Both the position numbers and the translations under genes were made by a program. Positions 21,340-31,521 of a DNA stretch of 64,000 nucleotides are shown here, piece after piece. Below the pieces are notes generated by a model. The model was not told the DNA's origin, did no database searches, and worked only from the letters and a program-made list of their open reading frames with translations. The DNA lies in the NCBI GenBank assembly GCA_021234155.1, contig JAJEKV010000068.1:62001-126000 (forward strand), written 5' to 3'. This DNA is from Isoetes taiwanensis. Lineage: Eukaryota > Streptophyta > Lycopodiopsida > Isoetales > Isoetaceae. Numbering within the stretch: position 1 is the stretch's first letter; every line of letters begins with the position of its first letter.

Positions 21340-23095
21340 TAGTGGGTGGTGGTGGTGGTGGTGGTGGTTTAGACAGAGGAGGTGGTGGGCATTTTAAAGG
21401 TGGAGGTGGTGGTGGGCGTTTTAAAAGGCGGAGGTGGTGGTGGGCGCTTTGGAGGGGGGCGGAGGAGGTGGGTGTTTAGGAGGGGGAGGGTGGTGAGTGT
21501 TTAGGAGGGGGGAGGTGGTGGTGGTGGTGGTGGTGGTGATGGTGGTTTAGACAGAGGAGGTGGGTGGGCGTTTTGAAGGCGGAGGTGGTGGTGGGTGTTT
21601 TGGAGGAGGAGGAGGTGGGTGTTTAGGAGGGGGGGAGGTGGTGAGCGTTTTGAGGTGGGTGTTTAGGAGGCGGGGGAGGTGGTGGGCGTTTTTGAAGGCG
21701 GAGGAGGCTGGGGCGTTTTTGAAGGTGGAGGGGGTCGAATATCGCTTATCAAGGTCTTAACCGACATGCTTTCTAATCCAAGCCATCGCCAACGCCCATC
21801 GCACCTCGAGAACATGGATCTATGAACCTGATAAGCACTCAACTGCATCAATTTTCTAGTTTGATTTTTGGTCTGGATGTTGATAATCGGCGTTGTCTGC
21901 CTTGGTTTCAGTATTGGAGCCTGATAATGTGGTGGTGGTGGTGGTGGTTTAGGCAGGAGGTGGTGGGCGTTTTAAAGGCGGACGTGGTGGTGGGCGCTTT
22001 AAAGGCGGAGGTGGTGGTGGGCGTTTTGGAGGGGGAGGAGGAGGTGGGTGTTCAGGAGGGGGCGGAGGTGGTGAGTGTTTAGGAGGGGGAGGTGGTGGTG
22101 GTGGTGGTGGTGGTGGTGGTGATGGTGGTTTAGATAGAGGAGGTGGTGGGGCGTTTTGAAGGAGGTGGTGGTGGGCGTTTTGGAGGAGGAGGAGGTGGGT
22201 GTTTAGGAGGGGGGCGGAGGTGGTGAGCGTTTTGGAGGTGGGTGTTTAGGAGGCGGGAGGTGGTGGGGTTTGTTTGAAGGCGGAGGAGGCGTTGGGCGCG
22301 TTTGAAGGTGGAGGGGGTCGAATATCAGTTATCAAGGTCTTAACCGACATGCTTTCTAATCCAAGCCATCGCCAACGTCCATCGCAGCCTCGAGAACATG
22401 GATCTATGAACCTGATAAGCACAACTGCATCAATTTTCTAGTTTGATTTTTGGTCTGGATGTTGATAATCGGCGTTGTCTGCCTTGGTTTCAGTATTGGA
22501 GCCTGATAATGTGGTGGTGGTGGTGGTGGTTTAGACAGAGGAGGTGGTGGGCGTTTTGAAGGCGGAGGTGGTGGTGGGCGTTTTAAAGGCGGAGGTGGTG
22601 GTGGGCGTTTTGGAGGGGCGGAGGAGGTGGGTGTTCAGGAGGGGGCGGAGGTGGTGAGTGTTTAGGAGGGGGGTGGAGGTGGTGGTGGTGGTGGTGGTGG
22701 TGGTGTTGGTGGTTTAGATAGAGGAGGTGGTGGGCGTTTTGAAGGCGGAGGTGGTGGTGGGCTTTTTGGAGGAGGAGGAGGTGGGTGTTTAGGAGGGGGC
22801 GGAGGTGGTGAGCGTTTTGGAGGTGGGTGTTTAGGAGGCGGGGAGGTGGTGGGCGGTTTGAAGGCGGAGGAGGCAGTGGGCGTTTTGAAGGTGGAGGGGG
22901 TCGAATATCAGTTATCAAGGTCTTAACTGACATGCTTTCTAATCCAAGCCATCGCCAACGTCCATCGCAGCCTCGAGAACATGGATCTATGAACCTGATA
23001 AGCACAACTGCATCAATTTTCTAGTTTGATTTTTGGTCTGGATGTTGATAATCGGCGTTGTCTGCCTTGGTTTCAGTATTGGAGCCTGATAATGT
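21340..23095 (+). repeat. Three-copy ~583-bp tandem repeat with GGT/GGA-rich blocks
   Basis: Copies run about 21340-21930, 21931-22512 and 22513-23095. Each has a G-rich plus strand of GGTGGT, GGAGGTGGTGGGCG and TGTTTAGGAGGGGG words, then a unique part of about 200 bp (TCGAATATCAGTTATCAAGG to CAGTATTGGAGCCTGATAAT). Read on minus the G-rich block gives Pro/His-rich peptides resembling extensin (KHSPPPPPPEHPPPPP). With no start, signal peptide or stable frame I treat it as a minisatellite. A partial fourth copy lies at 55165-55577. The G-runs could form quadruplexes. Confidence 0.9.
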
Positions 23096-23581
23096 AGCCT
23101 TGGATGCTGATAATCCAGGCTAGGGATGCAATAAACCAGGTGCGGATCGATCAGGGATAGGTTCAATACTGTATATGTTTTATACTCAATACGTATTATT
23201 CGAATGCTATGGCACAAATTTGAAGTATAATACGTCAAAAATATGGCAAAAAAATAATTCTGGCGTCGGGAATTTTTCGCGTAAGCGAAACCTTTAGTTT
23301 CGCTTACGCGAAACTTTTTCACGTAAGCGAAACAGAGGTTTCGCTTACGCGAAACTAAAATTTTTTATTTTTTATTATATTTTATTTTTTTCCGCTTATG
23401 CGAAAAATGTTTCGCGTAAGCGAAACTGAAGGTTTCGCTTATGCGAAAATTTCAATTTTTTTTTTATTTTTTTATTTTTATTTTTGCGTGTTTAAATAGT
23501 TTGTTTAAACATGTGAAACAGTTTTTCAAGCGAAAGCAGGAGGTTTAAACTTTACGCCGAAAAAATCCGAAAAAAAATAAA
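23096..23581 (+). mobile_element. Foldback-like palindromic element, left part
   Basis: Starts with GCGGATCGATCAGGGATAGG, which reappears inverted near 26590-26620 (CCTATCCCTGGGATCGATAG). The interior is a series of hairpins built from TTTCGCGTAAGCGAAAC and its inverse GTTTCGCTTACGCGAAA. It is interrupted at 23581 by a Helitron and continues at 26205. Without that insert it would be about 900 bp. Confidence 0.7.
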
Positions 23582-23735
23582 TCCTATATAATAAAATTAT
23601 AGTGTATGTCTGTTTTGTGTGTCGCCCTAAATCGGACGGCTGAGATTTGAAATGGCTTAGATCAGACGGTTTGTGTGATTTCTAACCCTAATAATCCTTT
23701 TTCCCTAATCGTGTTTTCCATGCCTTGCCGCAGCC

Positions 23736-23941
23736 ATGGCATCGAGCTTCTTTCCATCAATTCCGGTTTTCAACTACCGTTTTCATCTGTTTCATCGTAA
23801 CGGATTATACGCTTGTGGGCCCGATCGGTTCAAGGAAAAGGGCCTCCGTCGGCCTCAATCCGTCCGGTCCTTCTGTGTTTGCTCGCCACAACAGAAGATT
23901 GATCCTCCACCACAAGCAAAAAATTCGCTCCCGCCGATTAA
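23736..23941 (+). pseudogene. Captured first-exon-like fragment
   Basis: ATG at 23736 opens MASSFFPSIPVFNYRFHLFH, a Ser/Phe/Arg-rich, acid-poor start resembling an organelle transit peptide, and continues RNGLYACGPDRFKEKGLRRP, QSVRSFCVCSPQQKIDPPPQ, AKNSLPPIK. It ends at AAG|GTATGT, a strong plant splice donor. No downstream exon continues it clearly. The presence of an intron donor shows a genomic rather than cDNA origin. Protein family unknown. Confidence 0.5.
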
Positions 23942-23949
23942 GGTATGTG

Positions 23950-25800
23950 CATAATGCATTTCTGGGCGCTAGGGTTCACATTCATAACGTAGGCTTTGGA
24001 TCGGTGTGATAAAAGACCCGATGCGTTTAGGCATTGGTGGACTTGGAACCGGGTTGCTCATATGGATGTTGCTCTCCGTAATGATTCGATGGTTTGTCTT
24101 AAGGGGATTTCAATCCCTTTCTTTAGTTTTCACCGTAAGTTGTTGCCGAGTACTTAAAACCGCTTTGATTTGCGGTGTTGTGGCCGATTCGGTGACATGA
24201 ATCCTTTGGATTAATTTTCTATTCTATTTGCCAACCGTGGTCTCAAAGCGCAGGCTGAAGCTATGAATGTAAAGGAAGTAGTGGCAAATATATTAAGTAA
24301 AATCATTGCCTTTCAAAATCCGACCTAATATTTATCCGCATGTCCGCATCCGGTGTAGTATTAATAATCTTGGGATTATGTTTTGCGAATTTTGCAGGCT
24401 TCTAAGTTGGCATTGCCATATTTCCCCGCTTTCTTATCTCCGGATCTTCAAATTTTGCAACAAATGGCCCCTCAGATGTTTAGACTCTACATCGGTTGCA
24501 TTGGTAAGAAGTTTACTTGATAAAGTTTTAACAAACGCCTTTAGATTGGCTTAATCATCTTTGTGATTCAATCTTCCCCGGATTTAAAGTAGCATATCTA
24601 GACATGTACGATTTTCTTCTCGCAGATCGGTCGATCCTCCAATTATGGTAATGTACATTTCTTTATATTGTTTAAATTTGTGTTTATATTATTTACATAT
24701 CCTTTGTAGATTATTTACATATCCCTGATCTATGTTGGCACGGTTTGAGACAAGTGCACATGGTTGTTGTGGAAAGGGTTTGCTTTCTTCTTGAATTTTG
24801 TACAAAGCTCTGGAACAGTTTAGCTGCAAGAATGCTACTAAATGTGTTTTGGGACAGCTTTCATCCTACACAAAGGACATATAGTATGATGGCCTAATGA
24901 AAATCACTGCCTTACCTAATGTGCAGTTGAAAGAACAATAGACAGGCCTATAAATACTCACCTCAAGTTCACTCTTTCACATTTGACCAGACCTGACTAT
25001 GTTCTAGAAAGGAGTTGCCCAAGTATGTCACATCATACAAGGAAGAATTGATGAATGGATACTCTACAAAATGGAAGTATTTGATCCATCTGAACATCTT
25101 AGTCTAAGAACAATTGTGGAGGATGTTGATTGAGGATGGTGGATTTAGGACAGAGCGGCAAAGAAAGGAACATATACCAAGTTTATGGCATGCAATCATA
25201 GAACATAGTATAATGTTTTTCTTTTCAGATGTAAGATAAGGAAAATAAATCAAGTTTTCAACCAGTAGTTAAGATTACTTTTGTACTTTTCATTTTAAGG
25301 GTTAAAAAATCTTAGTCCCATGCCCAATACAGCGAGCAAAACAAGTATGATAAGCTTGGAATTTGATGAAAAGAAAAGTAATGATAACAATGATATGAAA
25401 ACGGCCTACAAAAAAGAATCTACCACTACACGATTGGTGCCTAAGTTGTCCAAAGACAAAAAATAAGGTTTGTTTATTAACTAAGCCATGTAGGCTGCAC
25501 TTTCCGCACCAAAAAGGTTTATTTATTAAGTAAGCCCTCAGAGTTGAATTTTTCAGTTTTTCTTGCATTGGTACATTTGCTCACATGTTTGCAGCTTGAC
25601 AAATTTACTTCGTGATTAGATGATGTTAGGCGTTTGTGAAGCAACATGCATAGTAGATGCCAAATTTGCACTTAACTTATAGTTGGAGATTTTAAATATT
25701 TGAATCCAATGCAACTTTCCCATTTGTGTCTTTCCATGTCACATTCCTAAATGGTGCGCTTTGCAAAACAATGCAACCCATATACAAAAGGCATATAGGT
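23950..25800. other. Helitron interior, no identifiable gene
   Basis: Short open frames (24006-24200, 24306-24554) and scattered AG|GT-like sites occur, but no recognisable protein. Probably intron and exon remnants of captured genes, heavily mutated. Confidence 0.4.
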
Positions 25801-25802
25801 GT

Positions 25803-25920
25803 GAACAACCAACAATTAGAGGCAACAACGCCATTCGTGAGGTTCATATAGATGTGGACAACCAATTATTAGAGGCAACAACAACAACAATCCTAAGGTT
25901 CATATAGGTTCCAGATTTGG
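25803..25920 (+). repeat. ~55-bp direct duplication
   Basis: ACAACCAACAATTAGAGGCA and TTCATATAG are repeated as ACAACCAATTATTAGAGGCA and TTCATATAGG just upstream of the degenerate Helitron end. Confidence 0.65.
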
Positions 25921-25931
25921 TGCCCAAACAT

Positions 25932-25964
25932 TGCCCAGCAACGATGGACATCATTTCTACTAAG
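25932..25964 (+). mobile_element. Degenerate internal Helitron 3' end
   Basis: TGCCCAGCAACGATGGACAT followed by CATTTCTACTAAG resembles the intact terminus with a broken right stem and CTAA in place of CTAG. It lies 240 bp before the intact end of the same Helitron, as if an older element's end was bypassed or captured. Confidence 0.55.
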
Positions 25965-26176
25965 CTATATTGATATTGAATGTAAGATCCAAATACATAA
26001 AAATGGGCAAATCGAATAGAGTTATGCCTATTTAAATTAATAACATATATTATCACAGAGCCCCTAATGCTACATAATGCGATACAACCATTACAAAAAT
26101 AAGAATGACAAAGAGGCATAGTTTGGACACGTTTTCCTCATTGTGGCCCAAAAACATTTATAGGCTCTCAACTTAC

Positions 26177-26205
26177 GCCCAGCAACGCTGGGCACCATTA
26201 CTAGT
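26177..26205 (+). mobile_element. Helitron 3' terminus (fourth intact copy)
   Basis: GCCCAGC (26177-26183), AAC, GCTGGGC (26187-26193), spacer ACCATTA, CTAG 26201-26204, host T. The outermost stem pair is lost (C for T at 26176). Confidence 0.9.
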
Positions 26206-26640
26206 AAATAAATAAAATTTGACTTTCGCGTAAGCGTTTAAGCATAAGTTTAAATCGAGGGTTTAAACATTTAAAAAAAAATTTTTTTTTTAAATTTTTG
26301 CATAAGCGAAATAGTTGTTTCGCTTACGCGAAAAAAAAAATCCGAAAAATAATAATAATAATTTTTTTTTTAAACTTTCGCGTAAGCGAAACTGTTGCTT
26401 ACGCGAAACTTTCTTCGCATAAGCGACGCGAAAAAAAAAATTAAAATTTTTGTGTAAGCGAAACTGAAGGTTTCGCTTACACGAATTTTGTTTTTCCAGC
26501 TGGCGAGGAAAATATAAAAAATACGTATTTTACCTAAAAATACGTATTTTTGAACTTTATACATCTAGAAAAATAATTTCGTACGTATAGAACCTATCCC
26601 TGGGATCGATAGAACTTAGCCTGCCGGTTAAAGGGGCTCA
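26205..26640 (+). mobile_element. Foldback-like palindromic element, right part
   Basis: Continuation of the element interrupted at 23581: more TTTCGCGTAAGCGAAA hairpins, then ACGTATTTT words and CCTATCCCTGGGATCGATAG, the inverted partner of the left end. From 26411 on it is nearly identical to 4738 onward. Confidence 0.7.
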
Positions 26641-27066
26641 CCTCCCCTGCTTGCCCGTTACCTCAAATAAACAGGGCTTGCCCCTCTGGGCTCTCGTGTT
26701 TATTTGAGATAATGGGCTCACATGGGATGTGAATAGGTGAAAATAGAGTTACCCTTCTATGGATCGTGGCAACATCATGATGATCTACTTGATTCTTCTC
26801 ACGGGATGGAATCAACAACAGTTGGGATTGGCAGAATTGTGATCTATGCCTTCAAATTCTATTGGTGGACATTTTAACCTAAAAAAACCCTTCTTTCCCT
26901 CCTTTTCTCTCCCATCGGCGCTCTGAGGTCTTTGTAATGCTACCCCCACTACATCCAGCCCCGAACCCAGTCCATTGGTAGCGCAGGATAAGAATAGCAC
27001 ATGGCTGCTTACTGCAAGGATCGACTGCCCATGATCGCTGCCTTGCATATTCTTCATCCAAAGACA
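26411..27066 (+). repeat. Dispersed repeat, second copy, left half
   Basis: Matches 4738-5391 at high identity, including GGATGGAATCAACAACAGTT and CACATGGGATGTGAATAGG. Similarity stops at CATCCAAAGACA; the rest of the repeat resumes at 31258. Confidence 0.9.
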
Positions 27067-27823
27067 ACTAATCTATCTTCAATCTCTCCCATATCTATTG
27101 GCGCCTTTAATTGAAAGGGCCCAGGGCTATGCCTTAGTGCCATATTGCTGCATTTTCACTTGGTAATTTCGACTTTGTTGTTGATGAAGTTATTTCCAAA
27201 GTCATATTAACTCCTACATTTCTTTAAACTCATATTCCATTTTCTTCCATGTTTATTTACATACTTTTCATGTGAATAAAGTTTTGCTCATGCATCTGCA
27301 ATTCTTGGTTCAACTAACTAGTATTGTATCAGTGCCCAGATTCTCTTCTTTGATACCACTTATGGCTCCTAATGAGATCTTATTTAAGGTTTTTTCTTGT
27401 TTGGATTCCATGGTCCTAAGCGATTTTCTCTCCAACAGCAGATAAGACCAGATTCATTAGAGTTTTTTTGGGTTCACTTATTGTCCCAAGCTCGATGCCA
27501 GCATGGAAATCGCGTGGCCAATGAGAATTCGGGGTACAGGCTTTTCTTCATCCATGCCTCCCTTCCCATGCCAGTGTCGCCAAGGTACATGTTCGCATTA
27601 TCCTTACCTACCGCCGGAGGTTCTGGGCGGGAAGTAATAATTACAAATTATTCCCGCCCTGAATTACCGCCCAAATGTTGGGGTGTCTATAAGTACCCCC
27701 TTCCTCAATCCTCTTCTTTTCACGCCTCTCCATCCGGTTTGCTAATGCTTTCAATCCTTCTAGTTCTCACAGCTCATCCGATTCGCATTTGCTTGATCTA
27801 ATTAATTTGCCGTTCATTTCGTG

Positions 27824-28100
27824 ATGGCGACACCTCCATCACCGGTGAACGATTTCGCCGCTTCAATATATTTCTTGGGAGCTTCGTGACAATCCGACCG
27901 CCACTCAGAGGTCCTCATCGGGTGATCAAAGGCAGGAGAAATGTTATTTCAAGCCATTGGAAGGCTATTGTTGTCGGTTCGAGGTGAGAGGGGAAGTATA
28001 TATCAAGGTCGACACCTATACACACCCCGTGCATATGAGAAAAGAAAAGAAAAGATCTCGACGCAATTTCCTCGGCTTCCGGCGAATTGTGAGTTTCATT
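27824..28100 (+). pseudogene. Unidentified coding fragment with one frameshift
   Basis: ATG at 27824 reads MATPPSPVNDFAAS; after a 1-2 base slip near 27865 the frame continues YISWELRDNPTATQRSSSGD, QRQEKCYFKPLEGYCCRFEV, RGEVYIKVDTYTHPVHMRKE and a basic KKRSRR tail. Composition is protein-like and the start context is good. No family recognised. Confidence 0.45.
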
Positions 28101-28253
28101 ATATCCGTGCTAATCCGGCCATTCATTATATTTTGAAGAAATCAACTAATTGGGTTTCTGGTATCTCGTGGCTCAGATTTCCGATGTGCCGGACCCGAAC
28201 CATCGAAGTTCTATCACAAGCATCTTCCGTGCTTTCTATTATGATATTGATCC

Positions 28254-28880
28254 TTGCTTTTGAAGGTCAAACGTAAGCGCACCGCGGGAAAGGGGATTTG
28301 GTTCTTAAAATATGAGTATTATCCTCGAAAGGCAAAATTGTGGACTTACCATTGCCCCCATTATCACAAAATTAGTTCCCGCCCAATGGATTCCAGTTCT
28401 CTGTTTCTTGCCAAGCTGAAATTGTCACAGAAATTTTCGTGCTTTGAAGGAGAAAGGTGGAGTCCGTGGACACGCGAAAGTAAATGTACCCATCGATATG
28501 TTTATTACCTTGTTTAAGAATGTCGAAATGTCAAGAAGACTTCAAAAATGTTTACCGTAAGTGATTGTCGGGCTTGTTTCGGATGACATTTTATGTGATG
28601 AATGGTCATCCCGCCTGCATGAAGGAGTTGAGAAGGTACAAAGGCGGGATAAAGAAAGAAAACGCTCGAATCGTATTGTATTCGAAAAGCCAAACAATTT
28701 ACATTACCTTCAAATACGTAAGATGGAGGGAAGTAAAAGAAGGGAGCAGATGGACGGGGTTCCAAAGTGGAACAAGACGATGCTTGATGGTACCCATTCT
28801 CGTCATTGACATTGCTATCTTCAAAAGTGGTCAATTGTTTAAAACTTTAAAAAGTCGAAGAAACATGGTCTTTATTTGAT
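28254..28880 (+). pseudogene. Unidentified degenerate coding region
   Basis: Frames alternate. 28254-28517 reads GIWFLKYEYYPRKAKLWTYH then CPHYHKISSRPMDSS; 28565-28879 reads FYVMNGHPACMKELRRYKGG, ARIVLYSKSQTIYITFKYVR, WREVKEGSRWTGFQSG. These look like one decayed protein with a Cys/His-containing segment, possibly a transposon-encoded protein. No family recognised. Confidence 0.4.
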
Positions 28881-29230
28881 GTAAGAATTATTTTGGAATC
28901 GAATGTGACTTAAACGCCTTCCATTTTTGGTGGATGGTGTCAAGGTAGGAAAAACGTAGGGAAGAATTGTATACAACAAAGCTCAGATGCCTCCTATTGT
29001 ACTTTCTTTAAGTGAAAAAACAGCTTAAACAAATAAATAACAATGGTGTTATTGGGTTCAAATCCCAGTGTTGTTTGCCAATAACTTATATCCTTTTGCA
29101 AAGATAGCACGCGGGCCACCGCGGCGAAAACATGTGGAGTTCGTGGTAATCGTGTTGTAGTTTCAAGACCGTACACGGTGTAGTATGTTTTGCGCTTAAC
29201 ATAAATTTGGCCTTCTTTTCGGCAAAATAT

Positions 29231-29307
29231 CGCACCGTGGCCACGGTGCGAATACCTTATTGTTGTCTTTGGGGTTTATATTTGTTTCGCACCGTGGCCA
29301 CGGTGCG
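29231..29307. repeat. Pair of perfect 20-bp palindromes
   Basis: CGCACCGTGGCCACGGTGCG occurs at 29231-29250 and again at 29288-29307. Each copy is a perfect inverted repeat of itself. They lie about 115 bp upstream of the ORF beginning at 29424 and could be a dimeric-protein binding site or element structure. Confidence 0.9.
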
Positions 29308-29423
29308 ACATATTTCTCTTCAGGACACTTAAGACATTTTAGTTTCGCGCCTTCAGCTCGCAGGCACTTACTTTTAGGCGATCAGGTTTTTTATTGCACT
29401 AAAGAAGGCGCTACAATTCCGCA

Positions 29424-29960
29424 ATGTCAAACGGCAGGTCAGAGAAAGCTTGGGAACAGTTCCAGGCATGGTATGACCAGATCGTCAGGAAGGAAGCAGA
29501 GTATCGGCTGTCACACCCAGATGAGTTCGCTCAACAGCCTGAAAACCCGATAGACGCCACTGTAGTCTACAATAACTTCTGCCTAACGGTAGATATAATC
29601 TCTGAGGCTAACAAACACGCTGGACGGTATGGTCGCGACATTCATGGTTTCATGGCCGTGGCGTAAACCGAAGCCGCCCTTCTCCCTCGACCGGAAGATT
29701 GTATTGAGTCTAAAGTCCTTTCTCAAGCTTTTTCCCAAAGGTGACCAAGATAAGGTTCAAGGTCGCTCAAGAGACCGCCAAATTTAATTTATGTGAGAAA
29801 GGATGGGAAGGATAATTTATATCCGGCTGACATCATGTTTGCTACTTACATGATATATACGGTTCCACCAACAGATAGGGAAGAACCACGTGAAGGCTAT
29901 TGCAGAACCTCGGCCACCAGAGGAGGTATTTGATGCGTAGAAAGAGAAGGAACTCGGTGG
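29424..29960 (+). pseudogene. Unidentified ORF, broken by frameshifts
   Basis: ATG at 29424 opens MSNGRSEKAWEQFQAWYDQI, VRKEAEYRLSHPDEFAQQPE, NPIDATVVYNNFCLTVDIIS, EANKHAGRYGRDIHGF, stopping at 29664-29666. Other frames carry on: KPKPPFSLDRKIVLSLKSFL, then YVRKDGKDNLYPADIMFATY and MIYTVPPTDREE. The whole looks like one helical, charged protein of over 170 residues with at least two frame breaks. No family is recognised; transposon-encoded or captured origin are both possible. Confidence 0.45.
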
Positions 29961-29999
29961 AAAAGCTCGACGAGGACGAGGATGAAGACGTAGACGAGC

Positions 30000-30278
30000 A
30001 TGAAGAGAATCTTGATAGATGGGGTGTCACGGAAGCCTTGTCGGGCTAACATAGGAGGGAAGGACTATCTTCTTCTCCACGATATATCTTCCATTACCGG
30101 TTTGAGGGAAGATGAAGTCCTTGGACAAATCTATGCTTTCGTTGTTGGTCTAGACGACTTCATTGACTTCGAGCCTAAGTGCCTAGGGACCCGCATCGAT
30201 CTCTTAACTTATGATGGAACTTCAATAGCTCCCGAGAATGCTTTTGATAGAGTTCGAGATGGCGTAAAATGGGCTTGA
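30000..30278 (+). pseudogene. Unidentified ORF, likely continuation of the same locus
   Basis: Reads RILIDGVSRKPCRANIGGKD, YLLLHDISSITGLREDEVLG, QIYAFVVGLDDFIDFEPKCL, GTRIDLLTYDGTSIAPENAF, DRVRDGVKWA, then stops. It follows a short Glu/Asp/Arg-rich stretch. Protein-like composition without stops over 90 codons suggests a real coding ancestor. Not recognised. Confidence 0.4.
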
Positions 30279-30299
30279 AGGAAGTCTCGTCAAGCAAAG

Positions 30300-31257
30300 T
30301 TCGAGGCGAGTACATCGGGTTAAAAAGGATAGTGCAAAACAAGTATCAAAGAGCTTAATCAAGCTCTTCAAGGTCGCCCATCAACATTTCTACCAAAGAG
30401 GTTATTGCATCCGATGAAGTGGAGGTAAGCTACCATAAGTTTGCTTATTTTGTTAAGTGCCTAAGAACGATTGTTTGTTGCGCCAGAGATTTTTGTGGAC
30501 GATTTTTGCGCCGCACATGACAGAAGTTACCCTTTGGCAGAGATGCAAGTATCACCCACTATATGGGCTACCTTTATAAGGGAGAGATCGCTGTGTTCCA
30601 TTCTAAGTATAGCCCATATGGACCGAAGAGGTCTTGAAACTCAAGGCCCTCTCGTGATTGGTAATCACATCCCATTATCCGCCACCGGACGAAAGTAGTG
30701 GTGTTAGGAGAGATATCGCCACGCATATTTTTGGTGGCTTTAGTATGTATTCTATGGCTGCCAAGAGCTGCATTGGCCTTGTCCCATGGGATAAGGCTAC
30801 AATTCGACCGACTTGGGAATTTTTCGCCAAAAATACAAGGAAAACTAAAGAATTCCTTCGATTTGGGTGAGGATTGACATCAAAACTAAATTCGAAATGC
30901 CCTCCAAAGCTTTGGCCCAATTGAGGCATTCTGAGGCGTCCCCCACGCCGGGCTACTCCTCGTAGCTTTCAGTTCGGTGGGAAGGTGAGGGGAGGAGGGA
31001 TTTAGGCGTAATGAGTAAAACAACAAGTAATAATGACGCTTACTCAGGTTTGGTTGCTCCGTGGCTGAGGTTCGGGTTGAGGTTCGTGGGGGCTTTTTGC
31101 CCATACCGCGTGTTCGGGGTACCAACTAAAATCCAAATTTGGGAATGGCTTACAAGGGCTTAATAGACTCCATCAAACCTCTAATGTTTTATGCTTATAA
31201 TTTTCCAACAACAACAAGAGCTGTCCTTGGTTTTCCATCATTTGTCTTTTGAATCAT
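30300..31257. other. Interior of the insertion, no clear gene
   Basis: Short overlapping open frames on both strands (30471-30698, 30658-30870 plus; 30675-31125 minus) with no recognisable motif. Confidence 0.35.
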
Positions 31258-31521
31258 GGGGGTCCCTTTCCAATGGCCTTCAGAAGGCCTTCATCTCGAC
31301 AGACCCTTCCCCTTTTTATTTTCTTTGTGCTTTCTAAGATATTGTAGTCATATTTTGTCTCTAGAACTGCATGTCGTTTTAAGCTTTCTACTATTTCCAT
31401 GTTCGGTATCTCTCCCTTGATGCTTTCTTCTGTTTCTAAAACAAGCATAGCCGTTGTTCTCTATTATACACTCTAAGTTTAGATTCATTTTTTTTTGTTG
31501 CGCAGTGGTGGATCGATGCGG
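31258..31521 (+). repeat. Dispersed repeat, second copy, right half
   Basis: Matches 5392-5656 (GGGTCCCTTTCCAATGGCCT, ATGTCGTTTTAAGCTTTCTA). Similarity ends at GGTGGATCGATGCG, the same point as in the first copy. Confidence 0.9.

Larger units (their letters stand above)
23582..26204 (+). mobile_element. Complete non-autonomous Helitron (2,623 bp)
   Basis: Begins TCCTATATAATAAAATTATA immediately after host A (23581), followed by AATCGGACGGCTGAGATTTG, and ends with hairpin GCCCAGC-AAC-GCTGGGC (26177-26193) and CTAG at 26201-26204 before host T (26205). Both flanks belong to one palindromic element, so the A|T insertion site is visible. There is no Rep or helicase, so mobility would need an autonomous relative such as the element at the window start. 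Confidence 0.85.
27067..31257. mobile_element. ~4.2-kb insertion splitting a dispersed repeat
   Basis: Defined by comparison: the repeat at 4738-5656 is continuous, while here its halves sit at 26411-27066 and 31258-31521. I see no clear terminal inverted repeat, Helitron terminus or target duplication at the edges, so its class is unknown and the edges are accurate only to a few bases. It carries unidentified degenerate coding sequence (27824-28880 and 29424-30290) and two perfect 20-bp palindromes. Confidence 0.6.

Noticed and set aside
29051-29070. tRNA gene or SINE B box (GGGTTCAAATCCC)
   Set aside because: The B box is perfect, but no A box, anticodon arm or acceptor stem could be placed around it.
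29424-30278. Integrated viral coat-protein-like origin for the unknown ORFs
   Set aside because: Only a vague impression from charged helical segments; no diagnostic motif, so no such claim is made.
27067-31257. Treating the 4.2-kb insert as a Helitron
   Set aside because: Neither a TC start nor a hairpin plus CTRR end is found at the comparison-defined boundaries.
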